DNA of 64,000 nt from contig NZ_CP034234.1 in the NCBI RefSeq assembly GCF_003931795.1, positions 310,001 through 374,000 on the forward strand, written 5' to 3'. Shown piece after piece: positions 47,155-56,452 of this stretch; position 1 is the first letter of the stretch; each line of letters opens with the position of its first letter. A program made the position numbers and the translations under genes. The DNA comes from Erysipelothrix piscisicarius (GTDB lineage: Bacteria > Bacillota_I > Bacilli_A > Erysipelotrichales > Erysipelotrichaceae). Under the pieces are notes generated by a model. That model ran no database searches. It was given only the letters and a program-made list of their open reading frames with translations, and was not told where the DNA came from.

Positions 47155-47190
47155 TAAAAACCTCGTATTGTGAAAAGTACGAGGTTTTGT
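47155..47190 (+). terminator. Terminator after the surface-protein gene
   Basis: AAACCTCGTA and TACGAGGTTT pair around a 10-base loop, with T-rich sequence after. Confidence 0.85.
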
Positions 47191-47194
47191 CTTA

Positions 47195-47223
47195 TTGTAG
47201 AGCTTACATAAATAGGCTATAAT
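47195..47223 (+). promoter_or_regulatory. Promoter of metG
   Basis: TTGTAG (47195-47200) and TATAAT (47218-47223) are 17 bases apart. No T-box is present between it and metG (leader only ~25 bases). Confidence 0.75.
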
Positions 47224-47252
47224 TAAGGGGAAATTCTAGCGGAGGAAATCAA

Positions 47253-49184
47253 ATGAAAAACAATAAAAATTACTATATAACAACCGCTATTGCTTATACA
47301 TCAGCAAAACCTCATATTGGTAACATTTATGAGATTGTGCTAGCAGATAGTATTGCACGATTTAAACGTGCTCAAGGTTATAATGTTCGTTTCCAAACAG
47401 GAACGGATGAACACGGTCAAAAAATAGAAGATAATGCGAAAGCACATAATATGTTACCGAAAGCATATGTCGATAATATTTCGAGTGTGATTCGCGGTTT
47501 ATTTGATCTGATGAATGTTCAATATGATTATTTTATTCGAACAACAGACGACTATCATAAAACACAAGTTCAAAAGGTTTTTAAGAAACTCTTTGATCAA
47601 GGGGATTTATATAAAGGTAATTATGAAGGATGGTACTGTAAGTCATGCGAATCCTTTTATTCAGATTCACAGGTAGAAGATGAAACATGTCCAGAGTGTG
47701 GTGCGAAGGTTGTACGCCAACAAGAATCTTGCTACTTCTTTAAAATGAGTAACTATCAAGATCGCCTTGTACAATACATCAAGGATAATCCATCATTTAT
47801 TCAACCTGAATCACGAAAAAATGAAATGCTTCAAAACTTCCTTAAAGAAGATCTCTATGATCTTGCGGTTTCACGAACAAGTTTCAAATGGGGAATTCCT
47901 GTAGATTTTGATCCTGAACATGTTGTGTATGTTTGGATTGATGCACTGATTAACTATATCACGGGTTTAGGATATGATGTTGATGGGAATAATGGGCCAC
48001 TTTTTGATGAGTTCTGGCCAGCTGACGTGCATTTAATTGGTAAGGATATTTTACGTTTCCATACAATTTATTGGCCAATTCTATTAATGGCCCTTGATAT
48101 TGAGTTACCAAAACAAATCTTCGGACACCCATGGTTACTTACTGGCGACAGCAAGATGAGTAAATCAAAAGGGAATGCACTTTATGTTGATGATCTAACA
48201 TCCGTCTTAGGTGTTGATCCAGTTCGATACATTATGCTTCATGAAATGCCTTTTGAACGTGATGGTCACCTCACATATGAATTGATGATTGAACGTATTA
48301 ATACAGACCTTGCGAATATTATTGGGAATCTGGTTAACCGTACCATTTCAATGACCAATAAATACTTTGACGGCGTATTGACTGTTAATCATGTGCATGA
48401 AGCAATCGATGATGAATTGATTGATGCATGTAAAAATCTTATTCCAAATGTTGAAGCGAAGATGGATACGCTTCATGTAGCGGATGCAATTTCTGAGATT
48501 GTTTCCTTATTTAGAAAAGGGAATAAGTATATTGATGATACACAACCTTGGGTTCTTGCGAAAGATGAAACGAAACAAGATCGCCTTCAAACAGTACTTT
48601 ATAATCTAACGGAAATGATTCGTATTGGTGGTATCGCCCTTGAATCATTTATCCCAGAAACATCCCAACGCATTCTTGCACAATTACAAACAGAACATAC
48701 AACGTTTGAAAGTGCGAAGGTGTTTGGACTCTTTGAACTTAATAAACCTGTTGTTTCAAAAACAGACATCATCTTTAATCGTTTAGATGTGAAAGAAACA
48801 CTTGAGTTATTAGAAAAGGAGGTAGAACCTGTGGTAGAAACAAACGTTGTTGAAGAAGAAACAAAAGAAATAACATTTGATCAATTTCAAGATGTAGAAC
48901 TTCGTACGGGGACAATCGTAAAAGTCGAAAAACATCCTAAAGCAGATAAACTCTATGTCTTACAAGTTGATTTAGGAAGCAAAGAAGTAACTGTAGTAAG
49001 CAGCCTTGTAGATTTCTTTACGGAAGAAGAACTCCTCAATCATAAAGTTGTTCTCGTTGCAAACCTCAAACCCGTTAAACTACGCGGTATAATGTCAAAT
49101 GGTATGATTATTACAGCTGAAGAAGGCGACAAAGTAAGACTTGTAACCGGTGGTGATGTCGCAAACGGAACGCTATTGCGTTAA
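47253..49184 (+). CDS. metG: Methionyl-tRNA synthetase
   Basis: This 643-residue class I synthetase charges tRNA-Met. It has the HIGN signature (YTSAKPHIGNIYEIV), a zinc knuckle CKSC...CPEC (residues ~127-147), the KMSKS loop (GDSKMSKSKGNALYVDD) and the anticodon-binding helical domain. The C-terminal EMAP/Trbp111-like tRNA-binding domain is at ~535-643 (DVELRTGTIVKVEKHPKADK). GGAGG precedes the ATG. Confidence 0.98.
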   Translation: MKNNKNYYITTAIAYTSAKPHIGNIYEIVLADSIARFKRAQGYNVRFQTGTDEHGQKIEDNAKAHNMLPKAYVDNISSVIRGLFDLMNVQYDYFIRTTDDYHKTQVQKVFKKLFDQGDLYKGNYEGWYCKSCESFYSDSQVEDETCPECGAKVVRQQESCYFFKMSNYQDRLVQYIKDNPSFIQPESRKNEMLQNFLKEDLYDLAVSRTSFKWGIPVDFDPEHVVYVWIDALINYITGLGYDVDGNNGPLFDEFWPADVHLIGKDILRFHTIYWPILLMALDIELPKQIFGHPWLLTGDSKMSKSKGNALYVDDLTSVLGVDPVRYIMLHEMPFERDGHLTYELMIERINTDLANIIGNLVNRTISMTNKYFDGVLTVNHVHEAIDDELIDACKNLIPNVEAKMDTLHVADAISEIVSLFRKGNKYIDDTQPWVLAKDETKQDRLQTVLYNLTEMIRIGGIALESFIPETSQRILAQLQTEHTTFESAKVFGLFELNKPVVSKTDIIFNRLDVKETLELLEKEVEPVVETNVVEEETKEITFDQFQDVELRTGTIVKVEKHPKADKLYVLQVDLGSKEVTVVSSLVDFFTEEELLNHKVVLVANLKPVKLRGIMSNGMIITAEEGDKVRLVTGGDVANGTLLR

Positions 49185-49215
49185 GATAGGTATTGTATAG
49201 AAAAGAGGGTGCTTT

Positions 49216-49818
49216 ATGAAAATTGTATTAGTAAGACATGGTTATACGACTTCTAATGAAGAAGGAACGTATTCAGGGTGGTCTTATGTTCACTTATCGA
49301 AACAAGGAATCGAAGACCTAAAACAATATAAATTGGAGTACGCGTATCCACAAACAGAGCGTTATTATACATCTGATTTAACACGTACGATTGATACGTT
49401 TGAAATTCTTTACGGTAAAGAGACACCAATCTATGAATCAAGTAAAGAATTACGCGAGATCTATTTTGGTGATTATTAAGATGTACATGGGGATGACGTA
49501 TCCGAAAATTATTTTGATGGATTCCTTATTAATAAACGCATTGCTCATGGAGAGACGTTAACTGAATTTAGCTACCGAATCATCTCTAAGTTGGAATGCA
49601 TTCTAAAAGATATGAAAGCAACCAGTGTGGAATCTTCAACAATTGTTTGTCATTCAGGTGTTATTAAAACACTGTTAATTTTCTTAGAAAACAGACCATT
49701 CCTAGACTTTAGAGCAATTCATGCACCCAATGGACTGGGATACATACTTGATGTTGATTTCGATGATTCGTTAAATCGCATTATCTTAAAGAGTGTAGAA
49801 GCATTACCAAAAAAATAA
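49216..49818 (+). pseudogene. Histidine phosphatase (phosphoglycerate mutase family), in-frame stop
   Basis: One frame of ~200 codons has the RHG motif KIVLVRHGYTTSNEEGTYSG at its start, DLTRTIDTFEILYG, and the second catalytic His in VCHSGVIKTLL. It is cut by TAA at 49477-49479, right after LREIYFGDY, where the family has Glu (…FGDWE…). GAA or CAA to TAA by one base would explain it. Both catalytic histidines lie on opposite sides of the stop, so no active product is expected. Its terminator downstream is split by the second IS copy. Confidence 0.9.
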
Positions 49819-49836
49819 GAAAGACACGTATCGATA
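49817..49836 (+). terminator. Left half of a terminator split by the second IS copy
   Basis: AAGACACGTATCGATA here joins CGTGTCTTTTTTT at 51203 after removal of the IS and one target copy, giving the perfect palindrome AAGACACGTATC/GATACGTGTCTT plus T-run. The target duplication ATCGATA (7 bp) is at 49830-49836 and 51196-51202. Confidence 0.85.
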
Positions 49837-49872
49837 TGGAGTTGTCAAACAAAAGTAGACATTAATAAAAGA

Positions 49873-50686
49873 CTAGAAACCCTTATCCATTTTATATTGG
49901 ATAGGGGTTTTGTAATTTAAACAGTAAGCAGGTCTTTCAAAATTGAAATAATGTACATATTCTTCGATAAAATTTTTAAAGTTATCTACGGACCAGTATT
50001 GATAATCACACGCCATTTCTGCTTTAATCCATCCATTTAATGATTTGATAATTGGATTATCTGTAGGTGTTCCAGCTCGCGACATAGATCTAATTATGTT
50101 ATAATTTTCATACGCTTTAGCGAAAGCTTTAGAGTGGTAGACAGCTCCTTGATCTGTGTGAAGAATCGTGGGAGCTGTTTTTTTTATTATCCTTAAGTAG
50201 CGCAAGGAGATCCTCGAGACACTTGTAGTAAGGCTTAGGATCACCAGTTGTACGCGATAATGCAGAACTGATAATTTCATTGTTAAAGGTATCAACCATT
50301 AAAGTCCATTCATAATTAATCCCTTTGTTTCGAATATGTGTCATATCTGAAACAATAATTTCTAAAGGTTTGGTTGCCCTCCATTGATTCTTTATAATAT
50401 TAGGATAAATTCGACTTTGTGTTCCAGGTTTTTTATAGGAATAGTGTTTAACTTTTGATTTAATATTTAAAAACTTGCAACACTTGTGGATTAAATTATC
50501 GGAAAATTCAATCCCTAAATCACTTTGCTTTCTCATGACTGCAGCGATATCATGATAACCATAACTTGGAAAACGGCGATGCCAGTCTTTAATCACAAAG
50601 CTAAGAATCGCTCTTTTTTGTTCATAAATATTGAGATCATTCTTATGCTTTAACCACTTGTAATAACCAGATCGGTTCAAATTCAT
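49873..50686 (-). pseudogene. IS3-family transposase orfB, copy 2, frameshifted
   Basis: Same protein as in copy 1 (MNLNRSGYYKWLKHKN... to ...YKTPIQYKMDKGF). A run of eight A near 50170-50178 (seven in copy 1) shifts the frame between LLALLKDNKK and TAPTILHTDQGAVYH, which separates the first catalytic Asp from the other two catalytic residues. Confidence 0.9.
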
Positions 50687-50732
50687 AAATCTAAGAATGA
50701 ACGTAATCGGATGTTTAAAGATAAGTCATGCG

Positions 50733-51107
50733 CTATTTGGAATTCTTGTCTTTTAAAGTAACGAACTCCTTGTTTACACCAACTCCTTTCACCTGGTACC
50801 CTTTTTTTAATCGTGCAATCTCAATATCTCGTTTTAGAATTTCGAGTTGAAGTCGTTCGATCTCAGTTAATGATTTACTCGTATGAAGCGCAGAAAAATG
50901 ATTTCCTGTCTTTTTCTTGTTTTTTAAACCCTCTTTACCATCACGCATGAATCGATCAATCCAACCATTAATCGTTCCTTTCGGTATTCCTGTTTCTTGT
51001 GATAGTTTCGCAGCACTTATATGTTCATCAATATGACGTGTAACGACTTTAATACGATCCTCATAAGTCCATTTATTATTTAATCCACCTTTGGGTCTTC
51101 CCATCAT
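50733..51107 (-). CDS. IS3-family transposase orfA, copy 2
   Basis: This ~124-residue protein starts MMGRPKGGLNNKWTYEDRIK, with GGAGG 6 bases upstream. It has a helix-turn-helix (AAKLSQETGIPKGTINGWID) and a C-terminal coiled coil (LTEIERLQLEILKRDIEIAR). It is intact here, unlike in copy 1. It should join orfB by -1 frameshifting near 50740 (overlap with RQEFQIAHDL). Confidence 0.87.
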   Translation of the reverse strand: MMGRPKGGLNNKWTYEDRIKVVTRHIDEHISAAKLSQETGIPKGTINGWIDRFMRDGKEGLKNKKKTGNHFSALHTSKSLTEIERLQLEILKRDIEIARLKKGYQVKGVGVNKEFVTLKDKNSK

Positions 51108-51195
51108 TAATACCTCCGTTTTATCTCTGATTTTATTATTACACAAAAAAGTAGACAAGTCTTTTTTACTTGTCTACTTTTAGTTTACTACTCCA

Positions 51196-51217
51196 ATCGA
51201 TACGTGTCTTTTTTTAT
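51196..51217 (+). terminator. Right half of the split terminator
   Basis: ATCGATA (target copy) followed by CGTGTCTTTTTTT, the second arm of the hairpin whose first arm ends at 49836. Confidence 0.85.
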
Positions 51218-51225
51218 GTAGAACT

Positions 51226-53220
51226 CTATGAATCTTTTTTAACAGAGAGGTAGTATTCAAAATAAATATTAAGATCTGTAACTTCAACATTAACTCGATA
51301 AATATCATGAGGTCGATCCGAAATTACAAATGAAGATACTTTGTCTTTAAGTAACTCTAATTCGCTTGAAGAAACAAAATCCGAATCATGATTACTTACA
51401 CTGTCACTGACATAGATTGATGAAGATGCACTGATTCCTTTCGCGAATACAGAATTCTCATTCTCGGCACGATAAATCATCCCTTCAGTATTGATGTTAT
51501 CGATTGGTTTTAAGTTGTTTTTGATGTACTCTGTTGTTTTAGGATGACGATTATCGATGTTTAACAGGTAATCGTTCATATAGTCACGATCTTTTAGTTT
51601 ATAGGCAAGGACAAAGTTTAATGTATCGCCATTGGGTTGTAGTTCAGCATTTTGAAGGTCATCTTTATATGTTTCGATGAGTTCGCTTCGTGAACCTGTA
51701 AATCGATATCCCTTGGTTAGGGTATTATTGAAGATATAAATTTGATTGATTTGCTTTTCTTCATTGAAGAGGATGTTTGTATCTTTTAAAGTATCAGGAT
51801 TTACAACTGCAGGATAGAGTGGTTTTAATAACTCATCCTTTACATTAAAACGGCGCTTAATTTTACTTCCGCTTTTGAGTTTGTACTCGATGTATATGGG
51901 CGTATATTCTGAAGTATACTCAAGATTTGAACTTACTAAGCCTTCATTTTCTTTCAATTGGCTAACGATTGAGTAATGGAATGTATTTGTAAGTTGGAGT
52001 AATTCGGGTTGTTCACGGGTAATATGAAGATTTTTTTGAAAAAGATAGTTTCCAGCATTTATGAGGAAGTCTTCATCTTCGATTCCCGAAAATTCCCCTT
52101 GAGAAGTTATCGTAACCGACTCAATTTTATCAATCTTCGGAATATAATATGTATAACCCAGCCCGTTGGTTACATATAAGATTATACAGAATATCATTAA
52201 TACCACCGCAAAGATTGTATAGTTCTTCAGGATTCCTGTCATGTTTTTTAGAGAACGATTTTTGATAATGTTTAAAAGCGTAAAAAGTAATAAAGCGATT
52301 AAAATGGGCATCACAACCGATCCTACAGTAAGGGTTCGCGTTCCCATGGCAAAGATTGGAAGTAAAAATATCAAAACAATGCCTGTGAAGAGATAGATGA
52401 TTAAAGGGAAAAACCAATTATTAATAAATGGCGTCTCACTTTTTTCAGATTTACGTGCATCATGAATCACAAGCGACACAGACAGCAGTATAAGTCCAAG
52501 AATTAACCAATATGATGCGTAAAGACCCATATCATAAGGTGAATTCGTAGTTCTTAGTCCAAATAGTACGGAAATCGGCGGTGATAGAAAGGCCAATGAA
52601 TCCATGCGCATCGAGGTATATCCAATTACAAAAGTGGATGCAAACAATTCTAAAGCACCAAAAGCTAAAAATGGCGCAATAAAGATAATCACGGTATAGA
52701 TTAATGCATCTGAGAGTGTACCCGTGTTCATCAAAACAAACATAACCGGTGTTGTGGTTGCAAAGAAAATTGCGAGTAATTGGAAGTAAGTCTCAATATG
52801 ATACCATTTTAAAGAAATATTAAATAAGAGATTATTAAGGGCATAGCCTGAAAAATAGGCGATGGTGAACGGCATAAAGATAATAAGAAGGGATGCAACA
52901 TAGTTTGTAAGAAATAAATCACTCCGTTTTATCGGTAGTGAGTGAAATACATCGACAGATTTCTTACTACTCAAGTAATTGAAGAGAATCATTGGGGTAA
53001 CGATGGATAAAAATATTGTGATGATGATTGGTACATACACAGAAGCATTTGAGTAATTCTCAAAATTCTGCTGATCTCGAGTTTGGATCCAACGGATTAA
53101 AGTGGGTATTGGAAACGAAGTCATTAGAAATATTGTATAGAATAACAGTAAACCTTTATATTTTTTAAAGTTAAACTTTAAATAATCAAAATTGATTCGT
53201 GAATTAATCAATGTTTTCAT
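51226..53220 (-). CDS. ABC-2 type transporter permease with large C-terminal domain
   Basis: This protein of ~664 residues has an N-terminal membrane part (about eight to nine helices from YKGLLLFYTIFLMTSF to VVLMIFCIILYVTNGL, residues ~15-365) with YVASLLIIFMPFTIAYFSGY and SSKKSVDVFHSLPIKRSDLF, a loop common in ABC-2 permeases. The last ~290 residues are polar and probably extracytoplasmic, with no family I recognise. The start at 53220 (MKTLINSRIN) follows TGGAGAAC and overlaps the ATPase stop by 17 bases; a start 39 bases upstream is inside the ATPase gene. With the ATPase and the GntR regulator it resembles ytr-type operons induced by cell-wall stress. Confidence 0.82.
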   Translation of the reverse strand: MKTLINSRINFDYLKFNFKKYKGLLLFYTIFLMTSFPIPTLIRWIQTRDQQNFENYSNASVYVPIIITIFLSIVTPMILFNYLSSKKSVDVFHSLPIKRSDLFLTNYVASLLIIFMPFTIAYFSGYALNNLLFNISLKWYHIETYFQLLAIFFATTTPVMFVLMNTGTLSDALIYTVIIFIAPFLAFGALELFASTFVIGYTSMRMDSLAFLSPPISVLFGLRTTNSPYDMGLYASYWLILGLILLSVSLVIHDARKSEKSETPFINNWFFPLIIYLFTGIVLIFLLPIFAMGTRTLTVGSVVMPILIALLLFTLLNIIKNRSLKNMTGILKNYTIFAVVLMIFCIILYVTNGLGYTYYIPKIDKIESVTITSQGEFSGIEDEDFLINAGNYLFQKNLHITREQPELLQLTNTFHYSIVSQLKENEGLVSSNLEYTSEYTPIYIEYKLKSGSKIKRRFNVKDELLKPLYPAVVNPDTLKDTNILFNEEKQINQIYIFNNTLTKGYRFTGSRSELIETYKDDLQNAELQPNGDTLNFVLAYKLKDRDYMNDYLLNIDNRHPKTTEYIKNNLKPIDNINTEGMIYRAENENSVFAKGISASSSIYVSDSVSNHDSDFVSSSELELLKDKVSSFVISDRPHDIYRVNVEVTDLNIYFEYYLSVKKDS

Positions 53221-54094
53221 GATTCTTGTTCTCCATTTCATAAATAAATATTTCTTCAAGGGTCACGTCATTATGTTCGACGAGTAAGGGATTCATTGAA
53301 TTGAGTTCTTTTTCAATTGTTTCACGGTTTCCCTTGATAATAATTGAGAAAATACGTGCTGAACCTGTTATATTTAAAGGATTCATAAAATCAAAGTCCG
53401 AACGTTTCATTTCAGATTCAAAAGCTATTTGATAGCGATGATAAATTGATCCAAAATCATTGGTTGATTGATTCATCATGATATTGTTTTCATCGATAAT
53501 CGCAACTGTATCGCAAATATCTTCAAGTTCTCTTAAGTTATGGGATGAAATAATAACGGTAGCGTTATGATCGATGATCATTTCCCCAAGAAACTGCTTA
53601 ATTCGAAACCGCATGATCGGATCAAGACCATCGAAAGCTTCATCAAGAAGTAATATTTTTGGTTTTGATGCCAAAGCAAGTAAAAGGGAAACTTGTCGTT
53701 TCATTCCTTTTGATAGTGCATTGATTTTTCGATTTTCATCCAAACCAAACAACTCAAGAAGATCTTGGTAGTAATGGTCATCAAACGATTTATAGAATAC
53801 TTTGTAAAACTGTTGCATGTCTTTAATCGTAGCTTGACTAAAGAAGAAAGGATCATCCCCAACAAAGAATACGTCTTTTTTGGTTTCAGGGTTATCGTAG
53901 ACGCGTTGATCATTAATTAAAACAACACCAGCATCGGCATGAAGGACCCCACTGATAAGGCGTAATAGTGTCGACTTTCCGGAACCGTTTTTACCAACAA
54001 GGCCAATAATTGAACCTTCTTCAAACGTAATATTAATATCTTCGAGAACAATTTTGTTATCAAATTTTTTATTTACATTAGTGAATCGTATCAT
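53204..54094 (-). CDS. ABC transporter ATP-binding protein
   Basis: This 296-residue ATPase has Walker A GLVGKNGSGKSTLLRLISG, the ABC signature INALSKGMKRQVSLLLALAS, Walker B KILLLDEAFDGLDP and the switch His in VIISSHNLRELED. The C-terminal extension after the core (~residues 215-296) is typical of ABC-2 exporters. It overlaps the regulator gene by 17 bases and the permease gene by 17 bases, a tightly coupled operon. Confidence 0.95.
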   Translation of the reverse strand: MIRFTNVNKKFDNKIVLEDINITFEEGSIIGLVGKNGSGKSTLLRLISGVLHADAGVVLINDQRVYDNPETKKDVFFVGDDPFFFSQATIKDMQQFYKVFYKSFDDHYYQDLLELFGLDENRKINALSKGMKRQVSLLLALASKPKILLLDEAFDGLDPIMRFRIKQFLGEMIIDHNATVIISSHNLRELEDICDTVAIIDENNIMMNQSTNDFGSIYHRYQIAFESEMKRSDFDFMNPLNITGSARIFSIIIKGNRETIEKELNSMNPLLVEHNDVTLEEIFIYEMENKNHENID

Positions 54095-54449
54095 TATGTG
54101 ACTCCTTTAATAGATTGAATATCGTTTCTTGTGTTTCTCCGAGTTCAAGTAATTTGTGATAGATCAGGGTGAGTTCTTGATAGGCATCACTAACGAGATT
54201 ACTGACACCTTTTTCATGCTCGCTTACAAAAGATCCCTTGCCAGGAATTGAGTAAATAAGTCCATTCATTTCACATTCGTGATATGCCTTTGAAACGGTA
54301 TTGGGATTGACACCGAGATCTTTGGCGAGGGAACGTACGGTTGGAAGTTGTTCATGTGGTTGGAGTATCCCCATTGCGATAAACTTTCCAACTTGTTGAA
54401 TAATCTGCTCAAATATTGGTGTTGCGTTTCGTGTGTTAATTGTAAACAT
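54078..54449 (-). CDS. GntR family regulator, YtrA subfamily
   Basis: This 123-residue protein has a GntR winged helix (TPIFEQIIQQVGKFIAMGIL, LPTVRSLAKDLGVNPNTVSK, GKGSFVSE) and only a short ~45-residue C-terminal part, the YtrA type. YtrA-like regulators repress their own operon and the following ABC transporter genes, and antibiotics that target the wall relieve this. GGAGG precedes the ATG. Confidence 0.92.
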   Translation of the reverse strand: MFTINTRNATPIFEQIIQQVGKFIAMGILQPHEQLPTVRSLAKDLGVNPNTVSKAYHECEMNGLIYSIPGKGSFVSEHEKGVSNLVSDAYQELTLIYHKLLELGETQETIFNLLKESHNDTIH

Positions 54450-54481
54450 AGATACCTCCTATCTGTACCACTTACATTAAT

Positions 54482-54510
54482 ACAGTATTACATCATGACG
54501 TATGTGTCAA
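54482..54510 (-). promoter_or_regulatory. Promoter and probable operator of the GntR-ABC operon
   Basis: On the minus strand, TTGACA (54505-54510) is 17 bases from TACTGT (54482-54487). GTAATACTGTATTAATGTAA around the -10 is an imperfect dyad and a likely site for the GntR regulator. Confidence 0.6.
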
Positions 54511-54591
54511 GTTTGAATAAATAAGTGAACTTAAATCATTATCAACTCGAATGTTGTATAATTGTGATAAAATACCAACGGAGGCTTTTAT

Positions 54592-56442
54592 ATGTATGAT
54601 GTTATAGTAGTAGGAGGCGGTCATGCCGGTGTTGAAGCAGCAGTTGCTTCAGCCAGAATGGGGCAAAGAACGGCACTCTTTACGTTAAATGTAGATAAAA
54701 TTGCATCAATGCCTTGCAATCCATCAATTGGTGGACCTGCAAAAGGGATTGTTGTTCGTGAAATTGAAGCACTTGGCGGTGTTATGGGGGAAATTGCGGA
54801 TAAGACAGCCTTGCAGTTTCGGATATTAAATTCAAGTAAGGGACCGGGTGTTCAATGCTTGCGTGTTCAGTCGGATAAATTAGCGTATTCGCGTGCGATG
54901 CGTGATGCTGTTCTTGCGGAACCTGGAATTGAAATTGTTCAAAAAATGGTAGAAGGTGTTGTTGCTAAAAACGGCATTGTCACCGGTGTTCGTTGTAAAG
55001 GTGATGAGTTTGTAGCGGCTAAGGCTGTAATTATTACCAGTGGAACGTATATGAGTTCAAAAATTTTACTGTCCTCATCGGTTACCGTAAGTGGACCTGA
55101 TGGCGATCCCACAACCAATAGCCTATCAGAATCATTACGTGCTTTAGGGTTGAAGACGTTCCGTCTTAAAACAGGAACGCCAGCACGTGTTTATACAGAT
55201 AGTATTGATTTTAGTAAGACAACCATTCAGCCTGGGGATGATGAGCCGTATTACTTCTCCAATAGTACTCAGAAGGAAGATGTAATTAAGGAACAATATC
55301 CTTGTTATTTAACCTATACAAATCCTACAACTCACGATCTAATTGAGGCTAATCTTGAAAAATCAAGCATGTACTCAGGTGTTGTTGAAGGGGTCGGTGC
55401 ACGTTATTGTCCATCAATCGAAGACAAAATTGTCCGCTTTGCAGATAAAAATCGTCACCAAATCTTTTTAGAACCAGAATCCGCAGAGTTGGATACAACT
55501 TATGTTCAAGGGCTGTCTTCATCATTACCAGAAGAGGTTCAAGACGCAATGATTCGAACCGTTCCTGGATTAGAAAACTGTCGCGTTCAACGCTATGGTT
55601 ATGCTATCGAATATGATGCAATTGATCCAATTCAGTTAAAACCATCACTTGAAATCATGACTGTGGAAAATTTATTTACTGCCGGGCAAATTAACGGGAC
55701 TTCAGGTTATGAAGAAGCAGCCGGTCAAGGTCTGATGGCAGGGATTAATGCAGCACTTAAAAATCAAGGGAAAGAACCCCTTATTCTTAAACGCGATGAG
55801 GCTTATATTGGTGTAATGCTCGATGATCTTGTAACTAAAGGAACATTAGAGCCGTATCGTCTCTTAACCTCACGAGCAGAGTATCGTCTCTTATTGCGTC
55901 ATGATAATGCATATCGACGATTATCTCACTTTGGTCATGAGATTGGATTGTTAAGTGACGAAGATTATGAGAAAATAGAGTTAGATATTCAAATTATTGA
56001 TGAATTCATTGAAGCAAGTAAAACCATCAAATTACCGCATAGTCCGGAATTTGAAGCTTATTTTGCTGAAAAGGATTCACCATTTCAAGCACATGATTTA
56101 ACAATTTACGACGCGGTTAAAAGACCGGGTATTGAATTGTTAGAGGTATTAGAACTGTTGGACATGGAAGTCCGAAAAGACTTAGCATTCCAAATCCAAG
56201 TAGAAATCAAGTATGAAGGTTATATTAAGAAAGCCATGAAAGAAGCAGAAAAGCTTCGTTCGATGGAGAATATTAAATTACCGGAAGATATTAACTATGA
56301 TTCTATTGAAAACTTATCAATTGAGGGGCGTCAAAAACTGACTGCTGTAAGACCGATTACAATGGGTCAAGCATCGCGTATTTCAGGTGTTAATCCAGCA
56401 GATATTGCAATTCTTGCTATGGTACTCAAACACAAAGGATAG
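54592..56442 (+). CDS. mnmG: tRNA uridine-5-carboxymethylaminomethyl modification enzyme MnmG (GidA)
   Basis: This 616-residue FAD enzyme makes cmnm5U34 in tRNA together with MnmE. It has FAD site VVGGGHAGVEAAVASARMG, MPCNPSIGGPAKGIVVREIE (signature with catalytic Cys), TGTPARVY and the second signature GQINGTSGYEEAAGQGLMAG. The C-terminal helical domain ends ...GVNPADIAILAMVLKH. GGAGG precedes the ATG, with TATAAT at 54557-54562. Its partner mnmE is not in this window, unlike in Bacillus where mnmE-mnmG-rsmG lie together. The Gfo/Idh gene starts 10 bases downstream. Confidence 0.97.
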   Translation: MYDVIVVGGGHAGVEAAVASARMGQRTALFTLNVDKIASMPCNPSIGGPAKGIVVREIEALGGVMGEIADKTALQFRILNSSKGPGVQCLRVQSDKLAYSRAMRDAVLAEPGIEIVQKMVEGVVAKNGIVTGVRCKGDEFVAAKAVIITSGTYMSSKILLSSSVTVSGPDGDPTTNSLSESLRALGLKTFRLKTGTPARVYTDSIDFSKTTIQPGDDEPYYFSNSTQKEDVIKEQYPCYLTYTNPTTHDLIEANLEKSSMYSGVVEGVGARYCPSIEDKIVRFADKNRHQIFLEPESAELDTTYVQGLSSSLPEEVQDAMIRTVPGLENCRVQRYGYAIEYDAIDPIQLKPSLEIMTVENLFTAGQINGTSGYEEAAGQGLMAGINAALKNQGKEPLILKRDEAYIGVMLDDLVTKGTLEPYRLLTSRAEYRLLLRHDNAYRRLSHFGHEIGLLSDEDYEKIELDIQIIDEFIEASKTIKLPHSPEFEAYFAEKDSPFQAHDLTIYDAVKRPGIELLEVLELLDMEVRKDLAFQIQVEIKYEGYIKKAMKEAEKLRSMENIKLPEDINYDSIENLSIEGRQKLTAVRPITMGQASRISGVNPADIAILAMVLKHKG

Positions 56443-56452
56443 GGTGGAAAAC

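Larger units (their letters stand above)
49837..51195 (-). mobile_element. IS3-type element, copy 2 (same as the outer element of the nest)
   Basis: This 1359-bp element has the same ends as the copy at 33335-37159 (TGGAGTTGTCAAAC on the left; TGGAGTAGTAAACT as complement of the right end). It contains the uninterrupted palindrome GTAGACAAG...CTTGTCTAC near the orfA end. It has a 7-bp target duplication ATCGATA and lies inside a terminator hairpin, as copy 1 does. Confidence 0.92.
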
